Shown here one piece after another: positions 33,964 through 42,001 of a DNA stretch of 44,943 bases. The DNA lies in IMG/VR virus record IMGVR_UViG_3300032282_005983, positions 1-44,943 of that record. One strand, 5' to 3'. The DNA is from a virus. Under the pieces are notes generated by a model, which saw only the letters and a program-made list of their open reading frames with translations, was not told the DNA's origin and did not search any database. The position numbers were made by a program, and so were the translations under genes. The first letter of the stretch is position 1. Each line of letters opens with the position of its first letter.

Positions 33964-33970
33964 GGAGAGT

Positions 33971-33999
33971 AATATACCAGTAGATCTGAGAAACAACAA
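33971..33999 (-). promoter_or_regulatory. minus-strand promoter for a possible leaderless mRNA
   Basis: Read on the minus strand: TTGTTG (33999-33994), 17 bp, then TATATT (33976-33971), with TGG before the -10 making it extended. The ATG at 33963 is 7 bp after it, where transcription should start. Confidence 0.5.
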
Positions 34000-34018
34000 C
34001 CTTATTTGAAGAAATATT

Positions 34019-34048
34019 TTGATTTACTAAAATTTAGTATGTTATAAT
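34019..34048 (+). promoter_or_regulatory. promoter with an operator-like palindrome
   Basis: TTGATT (34019-34024), 18 bp, TATAAT (34043-34048). The spacer contains the perfect 15-bp palindrome TACTAAAATTTAGTA (34025-34039), well placed for a repressor. Transcribes the nuclease and sigma-like genes. Confidence 0.6.
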
Positions 34049-34077
34049 ATTATATAGATGTACTGAAAGGTGTTCAA

Positions 34078-34659
34078 ATGAGGGATGACGAAAACGACTT
34101 AGGCTTTGATAGTGACTTTTTCAAGGAGCGAAGTAAGGTAAAAAATCCAAGAAAGTTAAAAGCTTCTGCTAAAACAGAAGAAGTCATTGAAAAACAAAAG
34201 GTCTCTAAGAAAAAGTTTTCTCGCGGAAATGCTTATCAGCATACTAAAACTGGATCTAGATCTGATCTTCAGGGGATCGTCGCAAGGTCTTCCTGGGAGG
34301 CAGATGTAATGAGAGTGTTAAATCTTTTTAAGATTGAATTTCAATTTGAACCTTATGAATTTCAATTTCCTCCAGACGTTAGAGGAAGAACAAGCGCCTA
34401 TCTACCAGACATATATTTGACTAAAAGTGATGAATTCATTGAAGTCAAAGGATATTTAGACGCTAGGGGAAGAAATAAATTAAGGAAATTCAAAAAATAT
34501 TACCCAGAAGAATTTAAAAAACTTGTTGTAATAATATCTAAATCTAATAAAGCAAATAAGTTTTTCTTTAAAAAATTAGGAGTAAAAACAGTATTATACT
34601 ACGAGCATCTTATAAAACTGTTTGCCGATAAAATTCCAAATTGGGAAGGCAAAAAATGA
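34078..34659 (+). CDS. PD-(D/E)XK nuclease-like protein with basic N-terminus
   Basis: 193 residues. After a Lys-rich segment (20-60), the core reads ARSSWEADVMRVL (E74), YEFQFPPDVRG, YLPDIYL (P110-D111) and FIEVKGYLD (E122, K124), a complete PD-(D/E)XK active site similar to restriction-like and TnsA-type enzymes in phages. It may resolve or cut DNA. Its TGA overlaps the ATG of the sigma-like gene. Confidence 0.8.
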   Translation: MRDDENDLGFDSDFFKERSKVKNPRKLKASAKTEEVIEKQKVSKKKFSRGNAYQHTKTGSRSDLQGIVARSSWEADVMRVLNLFKIEFQFEPYEFQFPPDVRGRTSAYLPDIYLTKSDEFIEVKGYLDARGRNKLRKFKKYYPEEFKKLVVIISKSNKANKFFFKKLGVKTVLYYEHLIKLFADKIPNWEGKK

Positions 34660-35597
34660 CCACAATTGAACCAAAACCTAAAAAGAAAAAAACTAGCGTT
34701 GTTGAGGCTATAGTTGACGACCCTAATATTTTATTTGATGAAGAAAAGAAAAAAGAAAAGAAAAAGAAATCAGTAAGCGAAAATTATTACAACATACCAG
34801 AAGATGAACTTCAAAAAATCATAGAAAAAGCTAAAAATGGTGACGGCAGTGCACAAAATGAACTTTTGAAGATTTTTAATAACTTTATAACTAAGTACAT
34901 ATCTCTCTTGCTCAGGGGAAGATATGATCTTCATGATTATGATATAAGAAAGTTTATATCTCTTTTTATGACTGATAATAATATTAGAATTAGGCTAAGA
35001 AGAAATAAAATAAATCATAATACATATAAAGCTGTTAATGAAACAATGCGTGGAATTAACTATATGATTAAAAGATACTGGGAAGAGATTGACGTCAAGC
35101 AGACGGTGCAAATGAGCTTTCTCCAGTGCGTTATGCGTTATCAAAGAAAGGGTTCAATTCCTTTCAGTGGATTCTTGTATTCTTATTTTTACTATTTATT
35201 AAAGAAAAACGTAGACGCCTTTCTAGTTTATCAATTAGGAAGAAAGTCATTTCCTCTATACACCGATGATAGCGTTTCTTCTTCATTCTCTGATGGAGAA
35301 TCAGATCATCAATCAATAAATACTATCCCTTCTAGTCCTTCTGTCGAAGAACTTATAGGAACAGAGGAGATTGATGAATTCTGGATTATAGGCGAAAAAT
35401 GTTTATTTCCATTTGACCAGTTGACTGTCCAACAGCGCCAACTCATTAAATGGAGATATGTAGATGGATTAAAAGCAAGTCAAATAGCCATAAAAACAAC
35501 TGAGCATCCAAATACTTGTAGAGCTCAAATTCAAGAAATAAGAGAAGAAATAAGAAGTATTATCGAAAAAGAATTTACTATTTCTAGTGAACTTTAA
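34656..35597 (+). CDS. RNA polymerase sigma-70-like factor
   Basis: 313 residues. A Lys/Glu-rich N-terminus precedes a helical sigma-2-like part (AQNELLKIFNNFITKYISLL, QMSFLQCVMRYQRKGSIPFSG), and the end has a region-4-like HTH (LTVQQRQLIKWRYVDGLKAS then QIAIKTTEHPNTCRAQIQEI). It is divergent from housekeeping factors. It could direct host RNA polymerase to phage promoters, likely late ones. ATG 34656 is ATGA-coupled; a TTG at 34641 is less likely. Confidence 0.72.
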   Translation: MTTIEPKPKKKKTSVVEAIVDDPNILFDEEKKKEKKKKSVSENYYNIPEDELQKIIEKAKNGDGSAQNELLKIFNNFITKYISLLLRGRYDLHDYDIRKFISLFMTDNNIRIRLRRNKINHNTYKAVNETMRGINYMIKRYWEEIDVKQTVQMSFLQCVMRYQRKGSIPFSGFLYSYFYYLLKKNVDAFLVYQLGRKSFPLYTDDSVSSSFSDGESDHQSINTIPSSPSVEELIGTEEIDEFWIIGEKCLFPFDQLTVQQRQLIKWRYVDGLKASQIAIKTTEHPNTCRAQIQEIREEIRSIIEKEFTISSEL

Positions 35598-35617
35598 AAA
35601 TTAATTGGAGCAATAAT

Positions 35618-36580
35618 ATGTCGAATTACCCTTCATCTATGGATTCTTTTGAGGATCCAGATGCTGATACACCGCTTAATGATTCCGCTGTCCCACATGC
35701 ACAACTGCATCAAAAAGTCAATAGTGCGATCATGGCTATTCAAACAACGCTTGGTATCAATCCTCAAGGTAATTACGGTAGTGCAACGCCTGACGCGACA
35801 CCAGCAGTCAATTCTTCTACTTTAACTATAGCTGGTAGACTTAACGATATAGAAGATCAGATTTATGAAGTAAGAACTTCTGCTTTTGGCAGACTTCCTA
35901 ACGATTCCGTCAATACCTTAAAGATTCAAGATAATGCTGTAACTTCAGCTAAGCTAGCAGTAGAAGCAGTTACGACAGATAAAATTGCCAGCAATGCCGT
36001 AACTAACGGAAAAATAGCTGTGAATAGCATAACTGGAGACAAGCTGCAACCCAGCACCGTAACTTACACTGAACTCAAGTCGTTCACTAAGCTTCATATA
36101 TCGAGGCCAGACAGTACCCCCCAGAGGCTTAGTGCCGCAACTCCGCCGTACTCTAGTACAACGTTAACTTGGCTTGATGAAGTTTCATTAGATCCAGACA
36201 ATTTAATTCCAGCAACACCGATAGGTGCTGCTACTCCATCCGCTAACGTCGCTGGCCGTTATGCTGTGCCTCAGTCAACAATTGTTATACCAGCGGATAG
36301 CTCGTATAACGGTACTTGGATGATTTCGATGCAGGTCAAGGGGCTTAGGGGAGCGTTCTACGATAACGTGTGTGTTAATATAAAAGACGGTTCTAACAAC
36401 ATATTAAATACCTTCTATGCAGCTTCAGCTGGAACAGGGCATGCTACTGTTTCTTCTGTCTTGAATCATGTCATCGACCTTAAGCAATCATATAGAATCG
36501 AAGTCCAAGCTTACAATGCTCATTCAGCGTCGCCAGCCTATCTTTCTGGAGACCTATATCTGATAAAACTATCTAAATAA
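35618..36580 (+). CDS. tail-fibre-like structural protein
   Basis: 320 residues. Residues about 100-150 hold tandem short repeats (NAVTSAKLAVEAVTTDKIAS, then NAVTNGKIAVNSITGDKL) of the kind seen in trimeric phage fibre shafts. The N-terminal 40 residues (DADTPLNDSAVPHAQLHQ) could attach to the virion. The C-terminal 140 residues are beta-rich (jelly-roll-like) and may bind receptor. RBS TTGGAG. It is the only clear structural gene in the window and lies beside a glycosyltransferase, which may decorate it. Confidence 0.78.
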   Translation: MSNYPSSMDSFEDPDADTPLNDSAVPHAQLHQKVNSAIMAIQTTLGINPQGNYGSATPDATPAVNSSTLTIAGRLNDIEDQIYEVRTSAFGRLPNDSVNTLKIQDNAVTSAKLAVEAVTTDKIASNAVTNGKIAVNSITGDKLQPSTVTYTELKSFTKLHISRPDSTPQRLSAATPPYSSTTLTWLDEVSLDPDNLIPATPIGAATPSANVAGRYAVPQSTIVIPADSSYNGTWMISMQVKGLRGAFYDNVCVNIKDGSNNILNTFYAASAGTGHATVSSVLNHVIDLKQSYRIEVQAYNAHSASPAYLSGDLYLIKLSK

Positions 36581-36601
36581 TAGATTTTAATCTTATTATT
36601 A

Positions 36602-36610
36602 TGATATAAT
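36602..36610 (+). promoter_or_regulatory. extended -10 promoter giving a leaderless transcript
   Basis: TGATATAAT at 36602-36610 (TGn-TATAAT) lies only six T bases before the ATG at 36617. Transcription should therefore start at or next to the start codon. No RBS exists. A similar arrangement is present at 33971 on the minus strand. Confidence 0.6.
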
Positions 36611-36616
36611 TTTTTT

Positions 36617-37939
36617 ATGTTTAAAAGTAATAAAAACGATACAGTACTAATAGCCTATCCTCATCCCAATCAAGTCGCGCATTCATGGACTCATTCATTG
36701 ATCCAAATGTATGATTTTGATTCTGGACATAAGAAAAGAATAGGAAGAGGTGGATGGCTTTGCGGCTACGCTGATAGCGGTCGTATAGTCTCTGCTAGGA
36801 ATAAGTTAGTCAAAGATTTTTTAAATACAGACGCTGATTGGTTGTTCTGGATAGATACTGATATGGGCTTCGAGTCGGATTCCCTGGAAAGACTGATAGA
36901 AGTTGCAGACCCAGAAGTAAGGCCTATAGTGGGCGGACTTTGTTTCGGACAGAAAGTAGTCGCACAAGACGGTTTAGGTGGACAAAAACGTAAATCTTAT
37001 CCGACAATACTAAAATTAGTAGAAGAAAACGGATTTTATTCTACGGCACCAGCGACTATATATCCAGTAAACCAGCTAATAGAATGCGATGCCACAGGTG
37101 CTGCATTCGTTCTCGTTCATAGATCTGTATTTCAGGCGTTTGAAAACAACGATTGGTACGAAGAAATATTCTATAAAAATAATATATCTAAGTTCGGTGA
37201 AGATATAAGTTTTTGCGTAAGAGCAAAAGAACTAGGTTTTAATACATTTGTTCATACTGGAGTAAAAACCAATCACTTAAAAGAGCAATGGATATCAGAG
37301 ACTGAGTACTGGCAAGATTTGCAGTCATTAGATTTTGACATAGAAGTTACCGTGCTAACAGCATGTGTGAGCGCTAAAGATTTTTTACATGCAGGATATC
37401 TCGCTAAAAGCCTTAAACGTACTACTGGCAATGCAAAGCTAACAATAGCTATTAACAAAATAGATATTGTAAACCAATTCTGGATCGATGGTATCAAATC
37501 TAAGTTCAAAGAATTAGATATAATAGAAGTAAATTGTCAACATTTTCCAGAAATGATAAATAATGCAATCTTGCAATTAAATACGGAATGGATTGTGGTC
37601 ACTAAGCCATCTATAAAGTTCGAGCATGGGTGGTTGGACAATGCTTTAACTGTTGCTTCATTTAACAAACATGCTTTTATAGGTTTTAACGATAATAGCG
37701 AACCCTGTTTAGAGAATATTTTTTCACCAGTAGTTTTAGTTAACAAAACTTTTGTTAATGATCAATTTTATGACACAAGATTTAAACATTTTTGGCAAGA
37801 TGCATTGGTGTTAAAAATGAAAAAAACATCTCTTTGGTCTATGGCGCTAAATGCGCAAGTTAAAAACACAGAAAAACTTCCAGAAGTTTCTGAAGAAATT
37901 ATTTCCCATGATTATAGTCTCTTAAAAGAATTATTATAA
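36617..37939 (+). CDS. two-part glycosyltransferase (GT-A fold)
   Basis: 440 residues. Residues 1-230 are a GT-A domain: TVLIAYPHPN, ARNKLVKDFLNTDADWLFW, then IDTDMGF (DTD metal site), ECDATGAAFVLVHRSVF, and FGEDISFCVRAKELG (general base). Residues 235-440 (VTVLTACVSAKDFLHAGYLA...) look like a second, GT-A-like half that lacks a clear DxD. It is separated from the main glycan island by 16 kb and follows the fibre gene, so it may glycosylate the fibre. It ends before a strong terminator. Confidence 0.8.
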   Translation: MFKSNKNDTVLIAYPHPNQVAHSWTHSLIQMYDFDSGHKKRIGRGGWLCGYADSGRIVSARNKLVKDFLNTDADWLFWIDTDMGFESDSLERLIEVADPEVRPIVGGLCFGQKVVAQDGLGGQKRKSYPTILKLVEENGFYSTAPATIYPVNQLIECDATGAAFVLVHRSVFQAFENNDWYEEIFYKNNISKFGEDISFCVRAKELGFNTFVHTGVKTNHLKEQWISETEYWQDLQSLDFDIEVTVLTACVSAKDFLHAGYLAKSLKRTTGNAKLTIAINKIDIVNQFWIDGIKSKFKELDIIEVNCQHFPEMINNAILQLNTEWIVVTKPSIKFEHGWLDNALTVASFNKHAFIGFNDNSEPCLENIFSPVVLVNKTFVNDQFYDTRFKHFWQDALVLKMKKTSLWSMALNAQVKNTEKLPEVSEEIISHDYSLLKELL

Positions 37940-37965
37940 AATAATAATATACTAATCAACCCAAT

Positions 37966-37996
37966 AAAAAACCCCCCTTTAGGGGGGGTTTTGTTT
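37966..37996. terminator. bidirectional intrinsic terminator
   Basis: AAAACCCCCC (37968-37977) pairs with GGGGGGTTTT (within 37982-37992) around a 4-5 nt loop. A-run on the left and T-run on the right allow termination in both directions, exactly between the convergent glycosyltransferase (+) and the 103-residue gene (-). Confidence 0.85.
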
Positions 37997-38012
37997 ATCG
38001 TAGGTTTTTGTT

Positions 38013-38324
38013 CTACCTAGTAGATTCTTTGATTAATTTATATCTTTGACTGGTTTCACGAGACGCTATTGTGAATCCCGTTTCAGCAGCCTTTGCAAGA
38101 GCTTCAGACAAAGCTTCCGCATCAGTGACATCAAGGCCAGGCTGTGGTATTGCAACAGCCATATATATATCTATAGTCTCAAAGTTACCTATATTAGCTT
38201 TACGCTGTACAGCAGTAATAACTACCGGATCTGTTGTTAATGAAAGGGAACCTAAAACAGCACTAGTTTTCTCAAGTGCGGAGTTATTCTCCTTATCCGA
38301 TGCATTGCTGTTTATCTTAGCCAT
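38013..38324 (-). CDS. hypothetical protein
   Basis: 103 residues. Two parts: a polar N-terminus (KINSNASDKENNSALEK) and a globular region with strands (VVITAVQRKANIGNFETIDIYMAVAI) and an Ala-rich helix (EALSEALAKAAETG). No known family. Its ATG overlaps the stop of the dNMP kinase gene by 8 bp on the minus strand, with RBS AGTAGGA, so both form one operon. Confidence 0.65.
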   Translation of the reverse strand: MAKINSNASDKENNSALEKTSAVLGSLSLTTDPVVITAVQRKANIGNFETIDIYMAVAIPQPGLDVTDAEALSEALAKAAETGFTIASRETSQRYKLIKESTR

Positions 38325-39108
38325 TTATTCCTACTTTCATAAAGTTTTTAACTGCTTGTGCTTGCTTTTCTACTGTCATATCGCTGGTATCTAATATCAG
38401 ATCAAACCACTCATCTGGTATTTCATTAACTCCCTTTTCTGACTCATGATTACTTTGAGAAGATGTTAGTAGAATTCCATCTCTATCCATCAAACGATCC
38501 TTTAGGATCTTTTCTGATGCGGTGAATTTTATCAGAAGATTGCTACTTTGCGCCTTTATCATCGCTGCTTCATTAGGCATTCTTACGTCGGAAATGATAG
38601 CAAGATACGGGGGCGTATCCATATCTATTCTCTCGTATTCTGCGGATATAGTCTTGTATGTATTGTATACTTTATACTTAATATAATCAGTAAAACAATC
38701 TTTATATAGGTTTCTGCACATGCTTCCCACGCTCTGCAGAAAGCTACGAGGCTTAGTCCCTTCTACTACACACGGTGCAGCATAGACGTCGTAAACTAAT
38801 TCTATCAAATCGTCATAAGATATTCTTCTTTGCATAACGTTATTCAATACCTCATGAACGCCATACATTATTCTATCTTTAACATTCATTCCCTCTGTCA
38901 TGAGTCTATAATTAGATATTTCATAAAGAGGCATAGCAAACCAGAAATGATCCCAAAGAATACTGTCATAATTGTCTGATTTGGTTACATCACCGTAAAA
39001 ACTAAACGAACTGGAAGGTACAATTGTTTTAGCGGTAGAGGTTTTTCCGGAACCAGCTGGCCCACAAAATCCGACATAAGTAGGATTTGAAGATGAAAAG
39101 TCTATCAT
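38317..39108 (-). CDS. deoxynucleoside monophosphate kinase-like P-loop protein
   Basis: 263 residues. Walker A is FCGPAGSGKTSTA (14-26). YLAIISDVRMPNEAAMIKAQ, IKFTASEKILKDRL and SNHESEKGVNEI follow as in the phage dNMP kinase group (T4 gp1-like), with a helical lid in the middle that is longer than in bacterial kinases. It would convert dNMPs, including modified ones, to dNDPs, between RNR/ThyX and polymerisation. RBS AAAGGAAAA on the minus strand. Confidence 0.8.
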   Translation of the reverse strand: MIDFSSSNPTYVGFCGPAGSGKTSTAKTIVPSSSFSFYGDVTKSDNYDSILWDHFWFAMPLYEISNYRLMTEGMNVKDRIMYGVHEVLNNVMQRRISYDDLIELVYDVYAAPCVVEGTKPRSFLQSVGSMCRNLYKDCFTDYIKYKVYNTYKTISAEYERIDMDTPPYLAIISDVRMPNEAAMIKAQSSNLLIKFTASEKILKDRLMDRDGILLTSSQSNHESEKGVNEIPDEWFDLILDTSDMTVEKQAQAVKNFMKVGING

Positions 39109-39150
39109 GAATAAAATTTTCCTTTATAGGTAGTACTAATAGTTAAGAGC

Positions 39151-39179
39151 TGAACTCATTGTCAGTTCACATTATATCA
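39151..39179 (-). promoter_or_regulatory. minus-strand promoter with adjacent inverted repeat
   Basis: On the minus strand TGATATAAT (39179-39171) is an extended -10 for the dNMP kinase operon. Directly downstream an inverted repeat TGAACT-N7-AGTTCA (39151-39169) could be an operator. The stretch from 39109 to 39245 has no gene; no clear plus promoter for the next gene was found. Confidence 0.5.
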
Positions 39180-39245
39180 CTCAATGGTGAAAAAACTTCA
39201 GACTTTTATTCTTTAACCATTTTCATATAAGTAAAGGCCAGGCAC

Positions 39246-39656
39246 ATGCTAAGTTTAATTTTCGCCATCTTAAGTGAAATAACTACAAGCACACCTGCTT
39301 CCGTGCTTATCGGTATTCTAGTAGCACTTACGCCAATTATTACTCTCATTATCAATAATAAATTCAAAAGAACGCAAAAAAAACAAGATATGAGAGAAAA
39401 GTATATAACTTCTAATCTAGAAGAAATATCTAGACAAAAAGAATTTTTGGCGCGTGAAAATAAAGAACTTTGGACAGCACTTAAAGAAGAGTTAGAAGAA
39501 TGTAGAACAATGAGGCAAGAACTTGAAGTTTTTACTATTGAACTTAAAGAAAAAATTATAAAGATAGAACAAGAATTATCTTCATGGAAGTTAGGATTAA
39601 AAGTTCCAGATGGTTATGTTCTGATCAGAGAAGAAGATGTTACGGAAGAAAAATAG
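39246..39656 (+). CDS. membrane-anchored coiled-coil protein
   Basis: 136 residues. One long hydrophobic segment near residues 15-37 (SVLIGILVALTPIITLII), then a basic stop-transfer (NNKFKRTQKKQDMREK) and a long coiled coil (45-110, rich in Glu/Lys/Leu). Topology fits a type of spanin-, holin- or Rz-like protein, but no family match is clear. It follows a divergent promoter region. RBS weak (AAAGGCCAGG). Confidence 0.65.
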   Translation: MLSLIFAILSEITTSTPASVLIGILVALTPIITLIINNKFKRTQKKQDMREKYITSNLEEISRQKEFLARENKELWTALKEELEECRTMRQELEVFTIELKEKIIKIEQELSSWKLGLKVPDGYVLIREEDVTEEK

Positions 39657-39677
39657 CCGATCTAGTTGAGTAATTAA
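39657..39677 (+). repeat. 21-bp repeat, copy 1, upstream of a gene start
   Basis: CCGATCTAGTTGAG followed by TAATTAA. Matches 42285-42305 with one mismatch. In each case it sits between the stop of one gene and the ATG of the next (15 and 13 bp before). Possible promoter or RNA processing element. Confidence 0.6.
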
Positions 39678-39692
39678 GAAACGCGAGAAATT

Positions 39693-40694
39693 ATGGTAGC
39701 GCAGAATCCAGTTGATTTACTTGAAGTCGCAAAGGGATTAGACCCAAGATTTGCAGAAAATATGCCAGAAGAAGTTGCTAAAGCTTTTTCTGAAGGACGA
39801 GTTACCCATGTGTTCAGAACTTCTGATGCACTGTCGAATATTCAAGAAAATATAAATGCTGGTGAGCAATTCATACCAACGGGTGGATTGAATATGGCTG
39901 ACCAACAAATGGGTTCTATCTATGTTAGGACTAAAGAAGGCGCTACTGCTAGATGGAAATTGCCAGAATTATCCATCGGCGACGACGCTGGTTGGAATGC
40001 AAATAGAGGCTACGGTGCCTTTATGGACGTAGGCGCAGAACCAGTACTAGGTAAAAAAGCCTACGAAGAAATGAATTTGCCAAACGGAGGAAAAGTAACT
40101 CACCCTGGTCATAACGTAGTAGACGTATATGATGCTAGCGGTAGTAGATCTTATCTCCAGTTTGATCCAAAAACAAACACAATGCATAGTCTAAGTGAAA
40201 ATATTACTGCACAGATGCCAAGTACAACGGCAGCACAGACAGCGACTGTTTCTCCAGGCGTTTCAAACCTAGGAGAAAGTGCTGCAGATAGGGTAAGAAA
40301 TGGCCCTAGGCATGTGACGCCACCAAAAAGAAAGCCAATAATTCCCGCAGCTGCAGCAACTGAAGAGGTTAAAACCGCTACTTCAGGAGCAACAGCTGCT
40401 GTTACGGCTACTGCTCACACTGGAACACATACCGGTACTGGAGCATTAGCTCATTCTGTTGCTAGGGCGGAAGGCGAAGTCGCAGGAAAAGCAGCAAGTG
40501 ATGCTGCTAGAGGATTATCGCAGGCTGTCGCTGGAAAAAGTAGCCATTTGGGCGCTATAGGACTAGCAACAGTTATAGGCCTTGGCACTCTTAGCGTATT
40601 TAAGAGGAATAAAGAAAATAGAAATAGATTAGTACAGCAACAAGCATATAATGCTGGAAATAGCGCTGCAAATATAAAATCAATTAACTATTGA
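39693..40694 (+). CDS. Ala-rich hypothetical protein with C-terminal membrane segment
   Basis: 333 residues. Residues 1-175 look globular, with VTHVFRTSDAL and GATARWKLPELSIGDDAGW; residues about 175-270 are low-complexity Ala/Thr/Gly/Ser (TATSGATAAVTATAHTGTHT); near the C-terminus LGAIGLATVIGLGTLSVF is a hydrophobic segment followed by basic KRNKENRNRL. Perhaps a virion or membrane structural protein. No family recognised. Confidence 0.6.
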   Translation: MVAQNPVDLLEVAKGLDPRFAENMPEEVAKAFSEGRVTHVFRTSDALSNIQENINAGEQFIPTGGLNMADQQMGSIYVRTKEGATARWKLPELSIGDDAGWNANRGYGAFMDVGAEPVLGKKAYEEMNLPNGGKVTHPGHNVVDVYDASGSRSYLQFDPKTNTMHSLSENITAQMPSTTAAQTATVSPGVSNLGESAADRVRNGPRHVTPPKRKPIIPAAAATEEVKTATSGATAAVTATAHTGTHTGTGALAHSVARAEGEVAGKAASDAARGLSQAVAGKSSHLGAIGLATVIGLGTLSVFKRNKENRNRLVQQQAYNAGNSAANIKSINY

Positions 40695-40716
40695 TAAACA
40701 TCAATAACTCGTAAAA

Positions 40717-40722
40717 TATAAT
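40717..40722 (+). promoter_or_regulatory. -10 element before the basic-protein cluster
   Basis: TATAAT at 40717-40722; TTGATA (40691-40696) lies 20 bp upstream, longer than ideal. The interval to ATG 40808 is nearly all A/T, with an AATATT-N6-AATATT inverted repeat close to the RBS. It would transcribe the seven small basic genes. Confidence 0.45.
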
Positions 40723-40807
40723 AGCATTGTGTTACTATTATGATATACAATAATTTATACGTAAATCTATGTATAAATATTATTAACAATATTAAGAAAG
40801 GCAAAAA

Positions 40808-40981
40808 ATGGCAATGAAAAGAAAAGCTTCTGCAAGAAATAATGGAACCAGTCTTTCACCATCTAACAACAAGCTTGGCAAGCAGACAAATATGGGTGGT
40901 TTAGCCCCTTATGTCAATGTTACTTACGACAGAAAGAACCCCATGGGTGGCAAAACTTCTGGTAAGAAAAAGGGTAAATGA
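40808..40981 (+). CDS. small basic protein 1 (57 aa)
   Basis: MAMKRKASARNNGTS, then a Gly/Asn-rich middle, and an end GGKTSGKKKGK. About 13 Lys/Arg against one Asp, so net charge near +12. AAAGG upstream as RBS. First of seven tandem genes of this type. Probably binds DNA or RNA or neutralises packaged DNA; unproven. Confidence 0.7.
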   Translation: MAMKRKASARNNGTSLSPSNNKLGKQTNMGGLAPYVNVTYDRKNPMGGKTSGKKKGK

Positions 40982-40987
40982 TTATAA

Positions 40988-41218
40988 ATGTTAGCTAAAG
41001 CGAGAGGATTAACATTCGGAATGAAAAAGAAATCAGCGTCCAGTTCAAAAAAGTCCACAGCAAAGAAGAGTGTTATGGGTGGTAAGCCAGTCAAGCCTTC
41101 TATGGGTAAGGGTGGAAACTTAAAGTCAGGTGGAAAAGCTACATCAAAGCCCGGTATGGGCGGGGCCTCTATTCCCAAGTCAGGTCGTCGTAGCAAGTCG
41201 AATGGTTTCGATCTCTGA
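40988..41218 (+). CDS. small basic protein 2 (76 aa)
   Basis: 76 residues with 16 Lys and 3 Arg against one acidic residue. It contains SASSSKKSTAKKS and repeated MGGK/MGKGG units (SVMGGKPVKPSMGKGGNLKS), low complexity and probably disordered, like histone H1 tails. Starts 6 bp after the preceding stop. Confidence 0.7.
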   Translation: MLAKARGLTFGMKKKSASSSKKSTAKKSVMGGKPVKPSMGKGGNLKSGGKATSKPGMGGASIPKSGRRSKSNGFDL

Positions 41219-41250
41219 TTATGAATTTCAAGAATAGGAGAGCTCCAATC

Positions 41251-41472
41251 ATGGCAGCAAAGAAAAGTAATGCGGGTGTAAACGCAAAGAAAAATACGAC
41301 AGCGTCGAAGGGTGCTACTACTGGCAGTGCAATAAAGAAAAAGACATCAGTCAAAGGCACAATAGCTAAGGCAAAAAAAGATTTTTCACGCAGTAGCATC
41401 AAGTCGACTGGAACTCAAACTAAAAAAGGTATTGGTGGAGTAAAGCGATCCATTGATCTTTGGGTCAACTGA
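41251..41472 (+). CDS. small basic protein 3 (73 aa)
   Basis: 73 residues from ATG 41251 (MAAKKSNAGVNAKKNTTASK...), with 16 Lys, 2 Arg and only 2 Asp. AGGAG (41236-41240) fixes this start rather than ATG 41221. H1-like AK/TK repeats dominate; the C-terminus ends SIDLWVN. Its 3' end overlaps no functional start; the next gene starts 16 bp later. Confidence 0.7.
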   Translation: MAAKKSNAGVNAKKNTTASKGATTGSAIKKKTSVKGTIAKAKKDFSRSSIKSTGTQTKKGIGGVKRSIDLWVN

Positions 41473-41488
41473 TAGAAAGCAGCGTGTG

Positions 41489-41758
41489 ATGATTCAACGA
41501 GGAAAAGAAAAATTTTCTGGCTATAATAAGCCTAAGAGAACGCCTAGTCATCCTACTAAGTCGCATGCAGTTTTAGCTAAGAGTGGCTCTCAAGTTAAGC
41601 TTATTAGGTTCGGTCAACAGGGAGTAAAAGGTGCTGGTGCACATCCAAAAACAGCATCAGAAAAAGCCAGACAAAAATCGTTCAAAGCAAGACATGCAGC
41701 TAACATCAAAAAAGGAACCATGTCAGCAGCCTATTGGGCCGATCGTACCAAATGGTGA
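41489..41758 (+). CDS. conserved phage basic protein with RFGQQG...AAYWAD motif
   Basis: 89 residues. RTPSHPTKSHAVLAKSGSQ, LIRFGQQGVKGAG, SFKARHAANIKKGTMSAAY and the end WADRTKW form a motif set I recall from many environmental phages, with no known function. Strongly basic. ATG 41489 is preferred; a TTG at 41453 would overlap the preceding gene by 20 bp. Likely a structured protein unlike its low-complexity neighbours. Confidence 0.78.
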   Translation: MIQRGKEKFSGYNKPKRTPSHPTKSHAVLAKSGSQVKLIRFGQQGVKGAGAHPKTASEKARQKSFKARHAANIKKGTMSAAYWADRTKW

Positions 41759-41850
41759 GCATATTAATCAAGAGTATTTTATTGAAATATACAAAGCTAT
41801 AGCCGATAAAGTAAAGTGGTAAGTATTCAAATAAAAGAAAGGTGTCGATT

Positions 41851-41994
41851 ATGACAGCAAAGAAAAAGCCTATGGGCAAAATGACAGCAAAGCCCGCTAG
41901 TAAGTCAATGGCTAAACCGAGTGGTTTAACTGCTTCACAGAAAAAGCTTCCCCCATTCATTCAAAAAGCTATTCTTAAGAAGAAGACCAAGTAG
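41851..41994 (+). CDS. small basic protein 5 (47 aa)
   Basis: 47 residues: MTAKKKPMGKMTAKPASKSM, then AKPSGLTASQKKLPPFIQKA and ILKKKTK. The first half is an imperfect repeat of MTAKx-PxxK units; the second half contains an amphipathic helix (LPPFIQKAILKKK) also seen in other phage small proteins. AAAGG (41838-41842) is the RBS. Confidence 0.68.
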   Translation: MTAKKKPMGKMTAKPASKSMAKPSGLTASQKKLPPFIQKAILKKKTK

Positions 41995-42001
41995 AAAAAT
42001 A

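Noticed and set aside
33733-33999. Longer minus-strand start at 33999
   Set aside because: The longer version would begin upstream of the promoter match and lacks an RBS; ATG 33963 is more consistent.
41221-41250. Upstream ATG 41221 for small basic protein 3
   Set aside because: No RBS precedes it, whereas AGGAG lies before ATG 41251, and similar genes begin MAAKK/MTAKK.
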